DNA of 64,000 bases from Anodontia alba (lineage: Eukaryota > Mollusca > Bivalvia > Lucinida > Lucinidae), in NCBI GenBank assembly GCA_964016985.1, contig OZ024823.1, positions 131,584,112-131,648,111 on the forward strand, written 5' to 3'. This document shows, in pieces, positions 44,828 to 54,779 of this stretch (its first letter is position 1; each line of letters starts with the position of its first letter). The notes beneath the pieces are model-generated. The model saw only the letters and a list, made by a program, of their open reading frames with translations. It had not been told where the DNA came from and made no database searches. Position numbers and translations under genes: made by a program.

Positions 44828-46426
44828 TAAAAAGCACCCATGTGTGCGCCATCATTTTTTATTACTTCTGATATGTCTGATGCCTGTTTTCATATAATGG
44901 AATATTGTTTTAACTTGATTCCTTCCTAGGCGCGCCGGTTCAGCAATAACGTTTGCTAAACTTCTGTTGATTGAAATAATGAGTGCGCACTCGAATTTTA
45001 TGGTCAGTCGTTCAGATGCCTTTCGGGAGGAATTACTTCTGATAAGTGTAAACTGATTTACTGCATAGTCTAACAAGTAGATATATTATAATCGTTCCAA
45101 AATTACTGAACTGAAGTTATGGGACATAAAAACGCGGAAAAAATGGACTGTGAAATAGAGGCTAGAAATAATCTGAAAAATATACAATGATAGCAAATAG
45201 GATTTTCCTCTGTAATTTTATTGACCAGCGCGCGAATCACGCCGCTCTCTTAATCACTGTGGTATACCGGACAGTGGCTTCAAACGGAACTCGCGACTCT
45301 GTCCGACGGGTAATCGCATACTTGGCGTTTGGATTTCAGGTAGGTCACTTGTTTATTTTATTAATTTTATTGTTTTTTATTACAGCCAGCCCGTTTGGAT
45401 GCTAGCAGAAACGAGATTAGGTAATAACTGTTCCCTCATAATAGACAAATGCGAGAGAAAGGGTCTTTTAGACGGGAGAGACTCAAAGATGTCTGGGTCG
45501 ATCACGGCGAATATTTCTTTTTCACTTCAAGGGAGCGTCAATAAAATGTGTTTTCTAATAATTATCCCAGTCAAAAGAAAGGATATTTGACCTTTTGAAA
45601 GCAAAATTTATTTCCTTCGCCTTGTACAACAACTATGTAGCACAATTTCCCCGATTTATGAGTTTCAATGAATAAACAGTTGTACACTGTCTTCGGCACG
45701 ACTGTCCGCAGTCTTGCTACTGTACGTAATCAATAGTTGCCACCAGTGCTTTTTTGACTGTCCGCAAACTTGCGACTATAAAATTACAGCCGGTCAGTAG
45801 TTTTCAATTGATTTTAATGCTTTATGCGACTGCAGTCTTATGGATACGCGTCTAGAGACATAGTTAGTCGCATCTACAATGTAATGTCGGTGAAATACAA
45901 TTAAATGCATAAAATCAGAATTAAATAAAAATGCTTTTATTCTGTCAAATATGCAGTATCACTTTATTTCAAGTACCGAAAACACTATCGATCACAAAGG
46001 TTGAATTTACATTCAAACATATTCAAAACACATGTTACTAACATGATAAGTGATTTAAGACCGTACTGAGGTACTGCTTCAATTAGCCCGACCAGTTACC
46101 CCTCAATACAATTGTTTCTTGAAAGGTCTGTTGAGATTTTGTTGTTGTTGTTATGTTGATGTTCTATGACCCATTGACCCATTTTAAGTCATTTCGGGCG
46201 TGGTCCGTTGTCATCATAAGACTACTAGGCAGTTTACGAATACTTAGTACCCATTCTTTGGCCATTGACCATATGCTAAAATTGCCCGTCTTGAACCAAT
46301 GATCTAGAAACTCTGTGATAACCATATCTCAAGAATGCTGGTAATGTGCAGCTCTTTATACGAATATATCGGTCCCTTGAAGCAGCGAAAGAGAGTGTGT
46401 CCAACAAGACCTTCAACCCACATATC
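44828..46426. other. Intron 1 stretch, nothing recognised
   Basis: Two short phrases GACTGTCCGCAGTCTTGCTAC and GACTGTCCGCAAACTTGCGAC repeat at about 45700 and 45758. No gene, element end or family signature seen on either strand. Confidence 0.4.
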
Positions 46427-46492
46427 TATCTATCTATCTATCTATCTATCGTCCGTCCGTCCGTCCGTCCTTCTATCTATCTATCTATCTAT
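46427..46492. repeat. CTAT / CGTC microsatellite
   Basis: (CTAT)n, then (CGTC)n, then (CTAT)n. Confidence 0.95.
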
Positions 46493-46784
46493 TGATTGTG
46501 TTGGAGTTTAACGACACTTCAACCCTTGAGGGTCATTTTGTGTCGTCTCCCAGAGAAAGGGAGAAAAGAGATAGAAGAGAGAGTAGAGGAGATGAAAGAG
46601 AGGAACAGGGAAGAAAGAGGAACAGGAATGAAAGTGAAGAAACAGAAGAAATAAAAACATTCCCCCTCTACCCTTACCCTTACCCACTACAAGGATAGCA
46701 GGCCTTGCCCAACTGCAAGCCAATATCAGTTGGACGCCCCAGTGATGTAAGATACACAGCACCTTCGCACCACCCGACCACCCC

Positions 46785-46785
<1 letters not shown>
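46493..46785. repeat. Dispersed repeat with GTTTAACGACRCATCAACCC-like start and a purine tract
   Basis: GGAGTTTAACGACACTTCAACCCTTGAGGGTCATTT resembles 52782-52815. It is followed by about 110 purine-rich bases. The region is framed by two CTAT microsatellites. Confidence 0.5.
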
Positions 46786-46847
<62 letters not shown>

Positions 46848-46848
46848 C
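46786..46848. repeat. CTAT microsatellite
   Basis: About 15 tandem CTAT units. Confidence 0.97.
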
Positions 46849-47639
46849 ATGTGTCCGGCATTCTTTACATTTCGTCTGCTGTATGTATAGCGCAGAAAGC
46901 CTTTGTGGAATAAAGGCTGTTTAATTTTCTATCTTTACATTTATTTTACCATTTAATACACAACTAGAATAGTCTCTTTTGCATAATCTCTTCTGCAGAA
47001 GACGAGGAATACGGAAGTCCTTGGAAACGTTAAAAAATACTATTCGCTAAATTTGGCCTAAATCTGAGCACTGTAACTGTTAATATACTCGAAATGAATG
47101 ACTACGTCCGGTAGACGCAGTCCATTGTAAATTTTGTATATACATTTGTTACAGATGTGTCCGACATTTTTCATCGTCGACCTCGACAATATAGATTAAC
47201 CCGCATTTGCAAAATAAAATCTTCTTCCTTATACACTGGACAAGCTCATTTCTGATTTTAGGGATATTCTTCTTTGTTAGAAAGACATTATTTCATGTAC
47301 ATAGTGTCGGTCAGCACCTGTCGCAGAGCTCGGGCTCAGGACTACTCCATTCAGAGTTAGACATCCATCAGAACTATGAATTACACAATTAAGAAAATCA
47401 AAGAAAGGAACGACAGAAAGAATGACAAGATGTCGGAGGAGTGTATTGTATTTGGGTAGTTTGTTCGGTCTTTCATTCGTTCTACACACTTTGCATAGAG
47501 ATAGGATATTGAAATTTTGTGTAAAGAATCAGAAAAAAAAAACAAAAAAAAAAAAAACACTCGTATGGTTTCCGTCTGACGTAGTTCCTGAGTTTTTGAC
47601 CAACACAATAGACTCTAATCAGCAAGATATCTCGAAACG

Positions 47640-48012
47640 GGTTTGATTTAGAACCTTGGAACTTGGTATGCTAGTTTTTTGCCGCCAAGTGACAAAGTTT
47701 CGAATTTGACCTAGAAATCATCAAGGCAAACATTTTGAGCAATATTCATACGACTGCTTTGAAAATGTGACCTCTAGAGTGTTAACAAGTTTTCCTTTGA
47801 TTTGACCTGGTGACCTAGTTTTTGACCCCAAGTGACCCAGTATCAAATCTGACCTAGATTTGATAGGGGCAAACATTCTGGGCAAGTTTCATCAAGATTG
47901 GATCAAAACTGTGACCTCTAGAGTGTTAACAAACTAATTGTTGACGACGGACGACGGACAGAGGGTGATCACAATAGCTCACCCTGAGCTTTTGCTCAGG
48001 TGAGCTAAAAAA
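47640..48012 (+). repeat. Repeat with GGACGACGGAC and hairpin tail
   Basis: Internal near-repeats (TGACCTAGTTTTTGACC, TTCTGGGCAAGTTTCATC, GTGACCTCTAGAGTGTTAAC twice), then GACGACGGACGACGGACAG and the hairpin AGCTCACCCTGAGC-TTTT-GCTCAGGTGAGCT followed by AAAAA. It has the same tail as 33340 and 44193. Confidence 0.75.
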
Positions 48013-48333
48013 TCTTAAAACAAACTGTGTTATAAGCAGATTAATGTCTATTTTATTTTCATTTCAATCAAAAAATTTCATAAAGCTGAATAAAAGCAAA
48101 CATTGAAGAATCCCATTGTTGTTCTTTTTTACCCGTTACATTGAAAATTTTATTAAACTTTAATATACCCTTGTCCTATATCTCTACGTAAACATAAACA
48201 AAATTTATGCCGGTACTGTTTACGTCTATATATTTTGTCTTATTTGACTCTAATGTTACCGTTATCTAAACTGTGTTCTAAAGTATTTGGACACAGGTTT
48301 ATACTTGTTTTCAGTTATTGAAAAGTATGTTAA

Positions 48334-48538
48334 CCTTGTCCTGCTGAGCCCGGATATACCCTGCCTTTGCAAACAGTGTAGATCCAGATCAGTTGGCTTC
48401 TGAAGAAGACAACTGATCTGGATCTGCACTGTTTGTCATTAAGTATTTGAATTTATAGCGACAATGCGGATCAAGTAATCCGATTGGATGAAAATTAGAA
48501 ATGGGTGTGGCATCTTAATTTATTCAGCAGGACAAGGG
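48334..48538. mobile_element. Miniature element with CCTTGTCCTGCTGA ends and central hairpin
   Basis: Perfect 14 bp inverted ends CCTTGTCCTGCTGA. The central hairpin has arms GTAGATCCAGATCAGTTGGC and a near-complement, flanked by CAAACAGTG/CACTGTTTG. Diverged relatives of the hairpin occur at 60365-60432 and 63210-63295, and partial ones at 51945-51980 and 54712-54750. Confidence 0.8.
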
Positions 48539-48683
48539 CTAAAATGTCCTATCTAGCAATCTAGCACACACCGTTTTGTTTGTTTGCTTTTAATCTTTCT
48601 GGAGCAGTGAAAGGATCTTTTCTCTCGATATAGCTGTCGGATTATATGATTTGTATCTTTAACATTTGAACGACCGACGTGTT

Positions 48684-48965
48684 TATCACGAAAACATGCC
48701 TATATAAAGTTGACCCCCTTCAACCCCACTTTTATATAGCAAAACTGGGGTTTACAGGGGTATACATTAATTTTCTTATTTCTGCTAAAAAACATTGATT
48801 GTGGGTACTCGTTAGAACCGCCTCGCCGAGGCGGTTCTAATGAGTACCCACAATCTATGTTTTGAGCAGAAATTTGAAAAAAATATAAGAATTTTTATCT
48901 AAAAATTTTCTTTTCTTTTGGTGGTAAAATTTTCAGTATATTTGAATAGGCTTGTTTTCGTAATG
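48684..48965 (-). mobile_element. Family A palindromic element, copy 8
   Basis: Reverse orientation, start TATCACGAAAACATGCC (first base changed), end CTTGTTTTCGTAATG, core hairpin with one unpaired change (TAATGAG against CTCGTTA). Confidence 0.9.
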
Positions 48966-49388
48966 TTATATCTACGATAAAACACCGGACATATTGTGGG
49001 AAATCCCATACATCGACACTTTCACGTGCGACAGTGAAGCGACCACAGAGGCATATCAGCTTCTGGCGACCATTATTGCACTACGGATTGGACGTGTAAT
49101 GATCTGACATTTCACTCATGTCGCGCCGTCGACTTTTATTTATTTGGTTTTATTTTTGCGGGAAACTGGGGCGAATGATGAAAGGGCGGGTTTTTATCCG
49201 ACTTGTGACGAACGACGTATTCAAGTCCTGTGTTTAGATTCCAGCGGCTTTGCCGCAGAGGCACCATATAATTGGCCACAATTGGCGGGACCTGCATTCC
49301 TACTGGAAAATGACTGACATCTTCGACGACTAAATCCAACGTTATCACTCACTCCCCCATCAATGTTTGATGCATGTACATGCAATTT

Positions 49389-49613
49389 GAGCCAGCGCAC
49401 AACAAAATCTACAATTAGATTTGTGCGACTAGCAAGGACTCAGATCAGACAGTCTGATCAACGTCTTCGCTGATCGCACGTGCCTTTTACAGCGTCCGGG
49501 CTATCCAAAGAGAGCTAAACAAGAACGCTTGCCATATTGGGCGGATGTACAGGCTGATCTGAGTCTTTGCTGGTCACAGAGGTCTTATTGTAGGTTTTGT
49601 CGTGCGCTGGCTC
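49389..49613. mobile_element. Miniature element with GAGCCAGCGCAC ends and ATTT duplication
   Basis: Inverted ends of about 60 bp, GAGCCAGCGCACAACAAAAT and, reverse-complemented, GAGCCAGCGCACGACAAAAC, both running into GACTCAGATCAG. ATTT flanks both sides (49385-49388 and 49614-49617). A diverged hairpin with the same inner motif lies at about 54440-54510. Confidence 0.78.
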
Positions 49614-50179
49614 ATTTATGGGTTGTACACAATATATACCATTAATATTCCTATACATTAACTCCTAACCATACCCTCTAAAAATCGAACAACCTCCTGT
49701 GTCTATGTCTACAAGCAGGTGGACGAGTGGCAAAGAGTGCATACTTTGGTCAGACGCAGCAACCATCGGTGTATGATCTTGGTCTACACTGCTTGCACCG
49801 ACATATCATATTAGATAAATACGGTATCACAAAGTATATGTATTATCTACATGACTGATAATCAGCCATGTAGGTATTTTTTGAAGCCTTACTTCAATAC
49901 ATAACGAAAACACGCCTATATATTATGACCCCCTTAAACCCCATTTTTATATAGTAAAACTGTGGTTTACAGGAGTATACATTATTTTTCTTATTTTAGC
50001 TCGAAAACATAGATTGTGGGTATTCGTTAGAACCGCCTTGGTAAGGCGGTTCAAACGAGTACCCACAATCTATTGTTACGACCGAGCACTCCTACCTTCG
50101 ATTATTTGCCTTGGCAGATTACGCATAGCTTCTAAGTATATATTCAATCTCTGACAACTGCGTCAGGGAGTCGACTCTT

Positions 50180-50233
50180 TGGCTCAGTGGTTAGAGCATT
50201 GGATTTTTAACCGGGAGGACCGGGTTCGATTCC
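50180..50233 (+). promoter_or_regulatory. tRNA-like A and B boxes in LTR 1
   Basis: A box TGGCTCAGTGG (50180-50190) and B box GGTTCGATTCC (50223-50233) both fit the pol III consensus at every position, 32 bases apart. Between them TTGGATTTTTAACC resembles a lysine-type anticodon loop. The same boxes recur in LTR 3 (50661 and 50705) and LTR 4 (50970 and 51013); LTR 2 keeps only the A box. No acceptor stem can be paired, so this is a promoter relic and not a tRNA gene. Confidence 0.8.
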
Positions 50234-50298
50234 CAGGAAAAACGGAATATTTTTTCAGCTATGCTTCATTCCTTTGTTACGGCTTTCATGTCGTAAGA

Positions 50299-50316
50299 TG
50301 GGGGCTCGTCCGAGAT
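50299..50316 (+). promoter_or_regulatory. Primer-binding site, proline-tRNA type
   Basis: TGGGGGCTCGTCCGAGAT directly follows the LTR end and differs at one of 18 positions from the complement of the 3' end of tRNA-Pro as used by many retroelements. The second internal region (50781) has TGGGGGCTTGTCCGCGAA, with three differences. Confidence 0.8.
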
Positions 50317-50370
50317 TGGACTTTATACGCCAAAAATGGCTTCACGTCATCATAAATGATGACTTCCTTG

Positions 50371-50381
50371 AAGAGGGGGAG
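50371..50381 (+). promoter_or_regulatory. Polypurine tract of the TRIM
   Basis: AAGAGGGGGAG immediately precedes the next LTR. It is repeated at 50544-50554 and, as AAAAGGGGGAG, before 50864. Confidence 0.82.
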
Positions 50382-51389
50382 TGTTACGACCGAGCACTCC
50401 TACCTTCGATTATTTGCCTTGGCAGATTACGCATAGCTTCTAAGTATATATTCAATCTCTGACAACTGCGTCAGGGAGTCGACTCTTTGGCTCAGTGGTT
50501 AGAGCATTGGATTTTTTAACAGGGAGGACCGGGTTCATCCTTGAAGAGGGGGAGTGTTACGACCGAGCACTCCTACCTTCGATTATCTGCCTTGGCAAAT
50601 TACGCATAGCTTCTAAGTATATATACAATCTCTGACAACTGCGTCAGGGAGTCGACTCTTTGGCTCAGTGGTTAGAGCATTGGATTTTTAACCGGGAGGA
50701 CCCGGGTTCGATTCCCAGGAAAGACGGAATATTTTTTCAGCTATGCTTCATTCCTTTGTTACGACTTTCATGTCGTAAGATGGGGGCTTGTCCGCGAACG
50801 GACTTAATACGCCGAAAATGGCTTCACGTCATCATAAATGATGACTTCCTTGAAAAGGGGGAGTGTTACGACCGAGCACTCCTACCTTCGATTATTTGCC
50901 TTGGCAGATTACGCATAGCTTCTAAGTATATATTCAATCTCTGACAACTGCGTCAGGGAGTCGACTCTTTGGCTCAGTGGTTAGAGCATTGGATTTTTAA
51001 CCGGGAGGACCGGGTTCGATTCCCAGGAAAAACGGAATATTTTTTCAGCTATGCTTCATTCCTTTGTTACGGCTTTCATGTCGTAAGACTATGTTTTGAT
51101 CAGAAATATGAAAAAATATCAGAGTTTTTTTATCTAAAAATTTCCGGTTTTTGGAGGTGAAATTTTCAATATACGAATATTTGAATAGGCGTGTTTTCGT
51201 AATGGGCTAGCCCAAATACAGATACTATTGTAAATACAAGGTATGATGTATTCATATCGACAAAGTGTCTACAATAACGCTTATTGTTCTATGGTCAGTA
51301 TTTTAAACGCTGAATATTGCCTGGTCTGTAAAAGGAACTTTTACATAGATTCACGTGGTCTTAGTACAGTATTCCCAATCAGGTTTTAA

Positions 51390-51569
51390 GATATTTTTCA
51401 TATTTCTTCTCAAACATGGATTGTGGGTACTCGTTAGAACCGCCTCGACGAGGCGGTTCTAATGAGTACCCATAATTTATGTTTTTGAGCAGAAATAAAA
51501 AAAAATAATGTATATCCCTGAAAACCCAAGCTTTACTTGGTAAAATCTTATAGGTATGTTTTCGTGATA
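51390..51569 (+). mobile_element. Family A element, copy 10, left end lost
   Basis: Starts inside the left part (GATATTTTTCATATTTCT), with a full hairpin core. The right part is shortened, ending TATGTTTTCGTGATAG. Confidence 0.85.
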
Positions 51570-52004
51570 GCGCAGAAAATTCAATGTAGATAAAGTTCCC
51601 GTATAGTAAAACATATGATGTTCTACTGGTCTGAATTCCTCATATATAGCGGTAAGGAGACATGACTTTGTATATTTACAATAACACCAGTTAAGTTGCT
51701 GTTATTCGCCTGCTAATTTTGCTAGCACCACCACTTCGGTTCACACGGGGTATAACGTATTCGCTTTCGTTTCCTGGCAAAACAAAAACAATGTGTTTCC
51801 GACTTTCACTTTCCTGGTGAAACACTGACATTTTTTCATGTTTTTATCAAAACAAATAAATAGATGTTATAGGGTTAAAATATTAATGCTACCATATTTA
51901 TGCCTAATATTCAGACAACAAGGATTGAGTAAACTGTGTAAACCCGGAGCAGTTTGAACAGGGTCTACACTATTTGTCATTCCATCTAAACATTTAGACA
52001 CATC

Positions 52005-52277
52005 CATCACGAAAACATGCCTATATAATTTTGACCCCCTTAAACCCCACTTTTATATATGGGGTTTACAGGGGTATACATTATTTTTCTCATTTCTGCT
52101 CAAAAACATAGATTGTGGGTACTTGTTAGAACCGCCTCGTCGAGGCGGTTCTAACGAGTACCCACAATCTATGTTTTTGATCAGAAATATGTAAAATATA
52201 GGAATTTTTTATCTGAAAATTTTCATTTTTTGGTGGTCAGATTTTCAGTATATTTGAATAGGCATGTTTTCGTAATG
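52005..52277 (-). mobile_element. Family A palindromic element, copy 11
   Basis: Reverse orientation, start CATCACGAAAACATGCC, end GGCATGTTTTCGTAATG, core at about 52108-52175. Confidence 0.9.
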
Positions 52278-52599
52278 AAATGGTAGTCAAACAAACTTGG
52301 TAAAATGTTATGTGAATAACGGTACGGTATTCAAAAAAATTGGTTAATTTGGTGTAATTTTATACAAAAATGTTTAAAAATAATCCATACCTGTCCTACC
52401 TATTTTTCCTAACGCTTTAACCGAAACACATACTTTTATTGGGCCTTGTGGAGAACGTTCACCTGATGTATGGACAGTGAAATTTCTATGAGCGAACAGC
52501 GCAAGTCCTGATCGGACTGCACAGAACCTTTAATACTATGTAAATATTTCAGTATTTTATTTGTGTGGATCGAAGTAAACACCTGTGACTCGGCTTCTA

Positions 52600-52830
52600 C
52601 ACTGTAGTCTAAGCAGCAGGTTCGATCCCCAGGTCCTGTTTCGTGGTAACTTCGCATCACTTTGGAGCAGTATCATTTCGGTGAGGCTGACTCTAGCGGC
52701 CCCAAGCATCCGTCTTTATAGGTACAGAGGAATGCGGTCCGCTGAATTAGCAGGGGATGATGATGATGATGATGATGAGTTCAGGTTTAACGACGCATCA
52801 ACCCATGAGGGTCATTTGCGTCAAAATGGT
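52600..52830 (+). repeat. SINE-like fragment with B box, then GAT microsatellite
   Basis: AGCAGGTTCGATCCCCAGG resembles a tRNA T-arm and B box, and the sequence before it is a weak A-box region. (GAT)n follows at 52759-52778, then GTTTAACGACGCATCAACCC. Confidence 0.4.
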
Positions 52831-53094
52831 GTACTAACCCGGTTTTGTAAACTAATGAAACGTCTATGATGATAAATCAGAACTAGCAGGGGATGGTGAA
52901 CTTGAAACACGAGTTATATTGGCGAAACGCTAGATGAACTATAGGCCTACTGACCAACACTGAACGCCCGGCGGGTACATGCTCATTTTGTTTTGTAAAA
53001 TAAGCACATAATCACTGTTGTTTTAGATGAGATACAATACTTGAACCCTGCATACGGATTGAGGTATAAAGGGATACCAAATGATTTAAAATAC

Positions 53095-53640
53095 AATTTT
53101 TTTATTGTTAGCGGTGAAATCAGTGTATATCTGGTGAAAATAAAAGTGATATCAATCACTAGTGAATTGATATCGTATCATTTCACTTGTGACTGATACG
53201 ATTTATATTTTCATTGCTCGCTTTGGACGACGTCGGTTTTCTTCCTTGTTTCAGAAGTGGATGTTACCTCCACTTCACATTTTTTTTACACCTCTATATA
53301 ACTTCTTTGTTTCTGAACAAAACTATCAAGTGTTGGTATGCATTTTCTTACTTAGAATTTAAGGAACATTTTGGTATTAACATTATTTTGATTTGCCGAA
53401 ACTTTTTGTTTGTGTCCGTCTCTCCAGGGTTTCACATGTTTAGCACTGAACGTCGACGCCACGATGCTCATGCTTTGTTTGGTGACGTTATATATGACGC
53501 CAGAAACGCGCATTGGCCTGTAAACAATAAAATAAGAAAATTTACTCTTTTTCAGTGAATACCATAAAAATTTTCATCTCGTGTAATGAAAACATTCAAA
53601 ATACTGATGTTTTCATTACACTCGATGACAATAGGCCTAT
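53095..53640. other. Intron 1 stretch with two hairpins
   Basis: AGTGATATCAATCACTAGTG lies at about 53151. A hairpin CGTGTAATGAAAACAT (about 53580) pairs with ATGTTTTCATTACACTCG. The 114-codon frame between them (53214-53558) has no recognisable family. Confidence 0.45.
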
Positions 53641-53702
53641 TTATGCTATTCACAGCAAAATAGTAAATATTCTATATATCTGTCATACCCTTGTCCCTGC
53701 CT

Positions 53703-53808
53703 AGCGGGCACACGGCGTTTATATATTTAACGTAGTATTAACGTCCTTGCAACGTCATGACGTTGCACCGACGTTAATGCGACGTTGTATAAACGTCATT
53801 TGTCCGCT
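53703..53808. mobile_element. Miniature ACGT-rich palindromic element
   Basis: Imperfect inverted ends AGCGGGCACACGGCGTTTAT and, reverse-complemented, AGCGGACAAATGACGTTTAT. The whole 106 bp folds around GCAACGTCATGACGTTGC. Non-coding. Confidence 0.75.
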
Positions 53809-54011
53809 CCGTAGTAGCCCATTATATGTATATTTTTACTGCATATTTTTGCTTTAGAATTTCTGCAAAGATCTTCGAAGAATCCAAATCCTTCATTGGT
53901 CTTAATTGGAAATCCCCCATGTGCAATTATAGCACATTGTAATAAAATAGATTATAGTTTGCTAAATACAAATCATAGCCCCGCGCACCAATGATATATT
54001 CCTGTACTCAC

Positions 54012-54057
54012 CACTGATCCCAGCCCCTACAACAATTACGTCACAGGAATCCGTCAT
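54012..54057 (-). CDS. Monoamine oxidase-like gene, coding exon 1 (start of the gene)
   Basis: ATG at 54057, 46 coding bases, donor GTGAGTACAGG after the first base of Gly16. The peptide MTDSCDVIVVGAGISG has the GxGxxG FAD dinucleotide-binding loop close to the N-terminus, as in MAO, and no signal peptide. The family oxidatively deaminates biogenic amines to aldehydes with release of ammonia and hydrogen peroxide, at the outer mitochondrial membrane through a C-terminal tail not in this window. All eight exons join in frame to 309 residues. The gene spans at least 51.6 kb, and intron 1 is 16.6 kb. Other flavin amine oxidases share the N-terminal loop, but [17 protein letters not shown] and the Lys296 context favour MAO. 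Confidence 0.95.
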
Positions 54058-54180
54058 TACTGGTTTTAGAATCTGGCCGACATGTCACAACTACGGGTCA
54101 GTTTACTTTTTCTAAACCGTAACTCTTACATCTGTGTATTCACAACTGCAGCTGTATAACTACACGAACAGGTAAAGTGT

Positions 54181-54189
54181 ATATATTTT
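54181..54189 (-). promoter_or_regulatory. Possible TATA box of the MAO gene
   Basis: On the minus strand AAATATATA lies about 125 bases upstream of the start codon. If used, the leader would be near 100 bases. An upstream non-coding exon cannot be excluded. Confidence 0.25.
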
Positions 54190-54779
54190 ACAAATGAGTC
54201 ACATGTTTTCAGTTGTAATTTACGCCGGGCTCCAGTACGGCGTATCTGTTTGAGGTTGTTTTTCGGCGTAGCTGTATAAGCTGGCTTTTGACATACTTAT
54301 TGGTATTAGTCTCGAATGAATAAATATTTAAGCTCCAACTTCAGAAAACGCACGTTCGGATATGTGCGCCAAACAAATATTCAGAACACCCTGTGCGCAG
54401 TTTGATCAGATAGGCAATTATGTATAGTTTCTTCATGCGGACAACAAAGACTCTGATTAGACTACACGCATGTGCAGGCTGATTTGAATCTTTGTTGGAT
54501 GCACATGTCAGAAGGTACTTTTCTTAGGTTGCGACTGAGATGTTTTCAAAGAGGAAATCAATCTCGGTAATAGCTAATTATAGCTATCGCCATTTTTTTC
54601 CAGTTCTAGTTTTTTTTTGTTTTTTTTTTGTTTTTTTTTTTGTTGTTTTTTTTTTCATTTCAGGTGTGTTTTATCTTTGTTCTCTAGTACTAGTTGAACC
54701 ATGGGCCTGCTGATGCCAATATACCCTGCCTTTGCAACCAGTTAGTCATTTCTAATGAGTACCTACAACATATGCTTAG
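54190..54779. other. MAO upstream region
   Basis: Holds a diverged hairpin (about 54440-54510, related to 49389-49613), a T/G run at 54609-54655, and a lone half of the palindromic core (TTCTAATGAGTACCTACAAC, 54752). No gene seen. Confidence 0.45.

Larger units (their letters stand above)
50074..51088 (+). mobile_element. Tandem miniature LTR retroelement (TRIM) with tRNA-like promoter in the LTR
   Basis: Order: LTR 50074-50298, internal 50299-50381, LTR 50382-about 50537 (3' part deleted together with the start of the next internal), internal remnant to 50554, LTR 50555-50780, internal 50781-50863, LTR 50864-51088. The LTRs are 225-226 bp, start TGTTACGAC and end GTCGTAAGA, nearly a perfect inverted pair. 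The internal region begins with a primer-binding site and ends with a polypurine tract, and has no room for any protein. CTAT flanks the array (50070-50073 and 51089-51092). The frames that start MAQWLEHWIFNRED are translations of the tRNA-like part. Confidence 0.85.
49900..51204 (-). mobile_element. Family A element, copy 9, split by a tandem TRIM
   Basis: Left part 49900-50073 (CATAACGAAAACACGCC to CCCACAATCTAT) and right part 51089-51204 (CTATGTTTTGATCAG to GGCGTGTTTTCGTAATG) form one element when 50074-51088 is removed. CTAT is present on both sides, as expected of a target duplication. Confidence 0.9.

Noticed and set aside
46508..46786. 92-residue minus-strand hydrophobic frame
   Set aside because: It is the complement of a purine-rich low-complexity tract between two microsatellites.
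50660..50944. 94-residue frame beginning MAQWLEHWIFNRED
   Set aside because: It runs through the tRNA-like region, the primer site and the next LTR, so it is a translation of the TRIM.
50160..51030. tRNA genes in the repeat array
   Set aside because: A and B boxes are perfect, but no acceptor or anticodon stem pairs, and the sequence lies inside LTRs.
53214..53558. 114-residue plus-strand frame
   Set aside because: No recognisable domain, no splice or promoter context, and hairpin-rich flanks; not supported as a gene.
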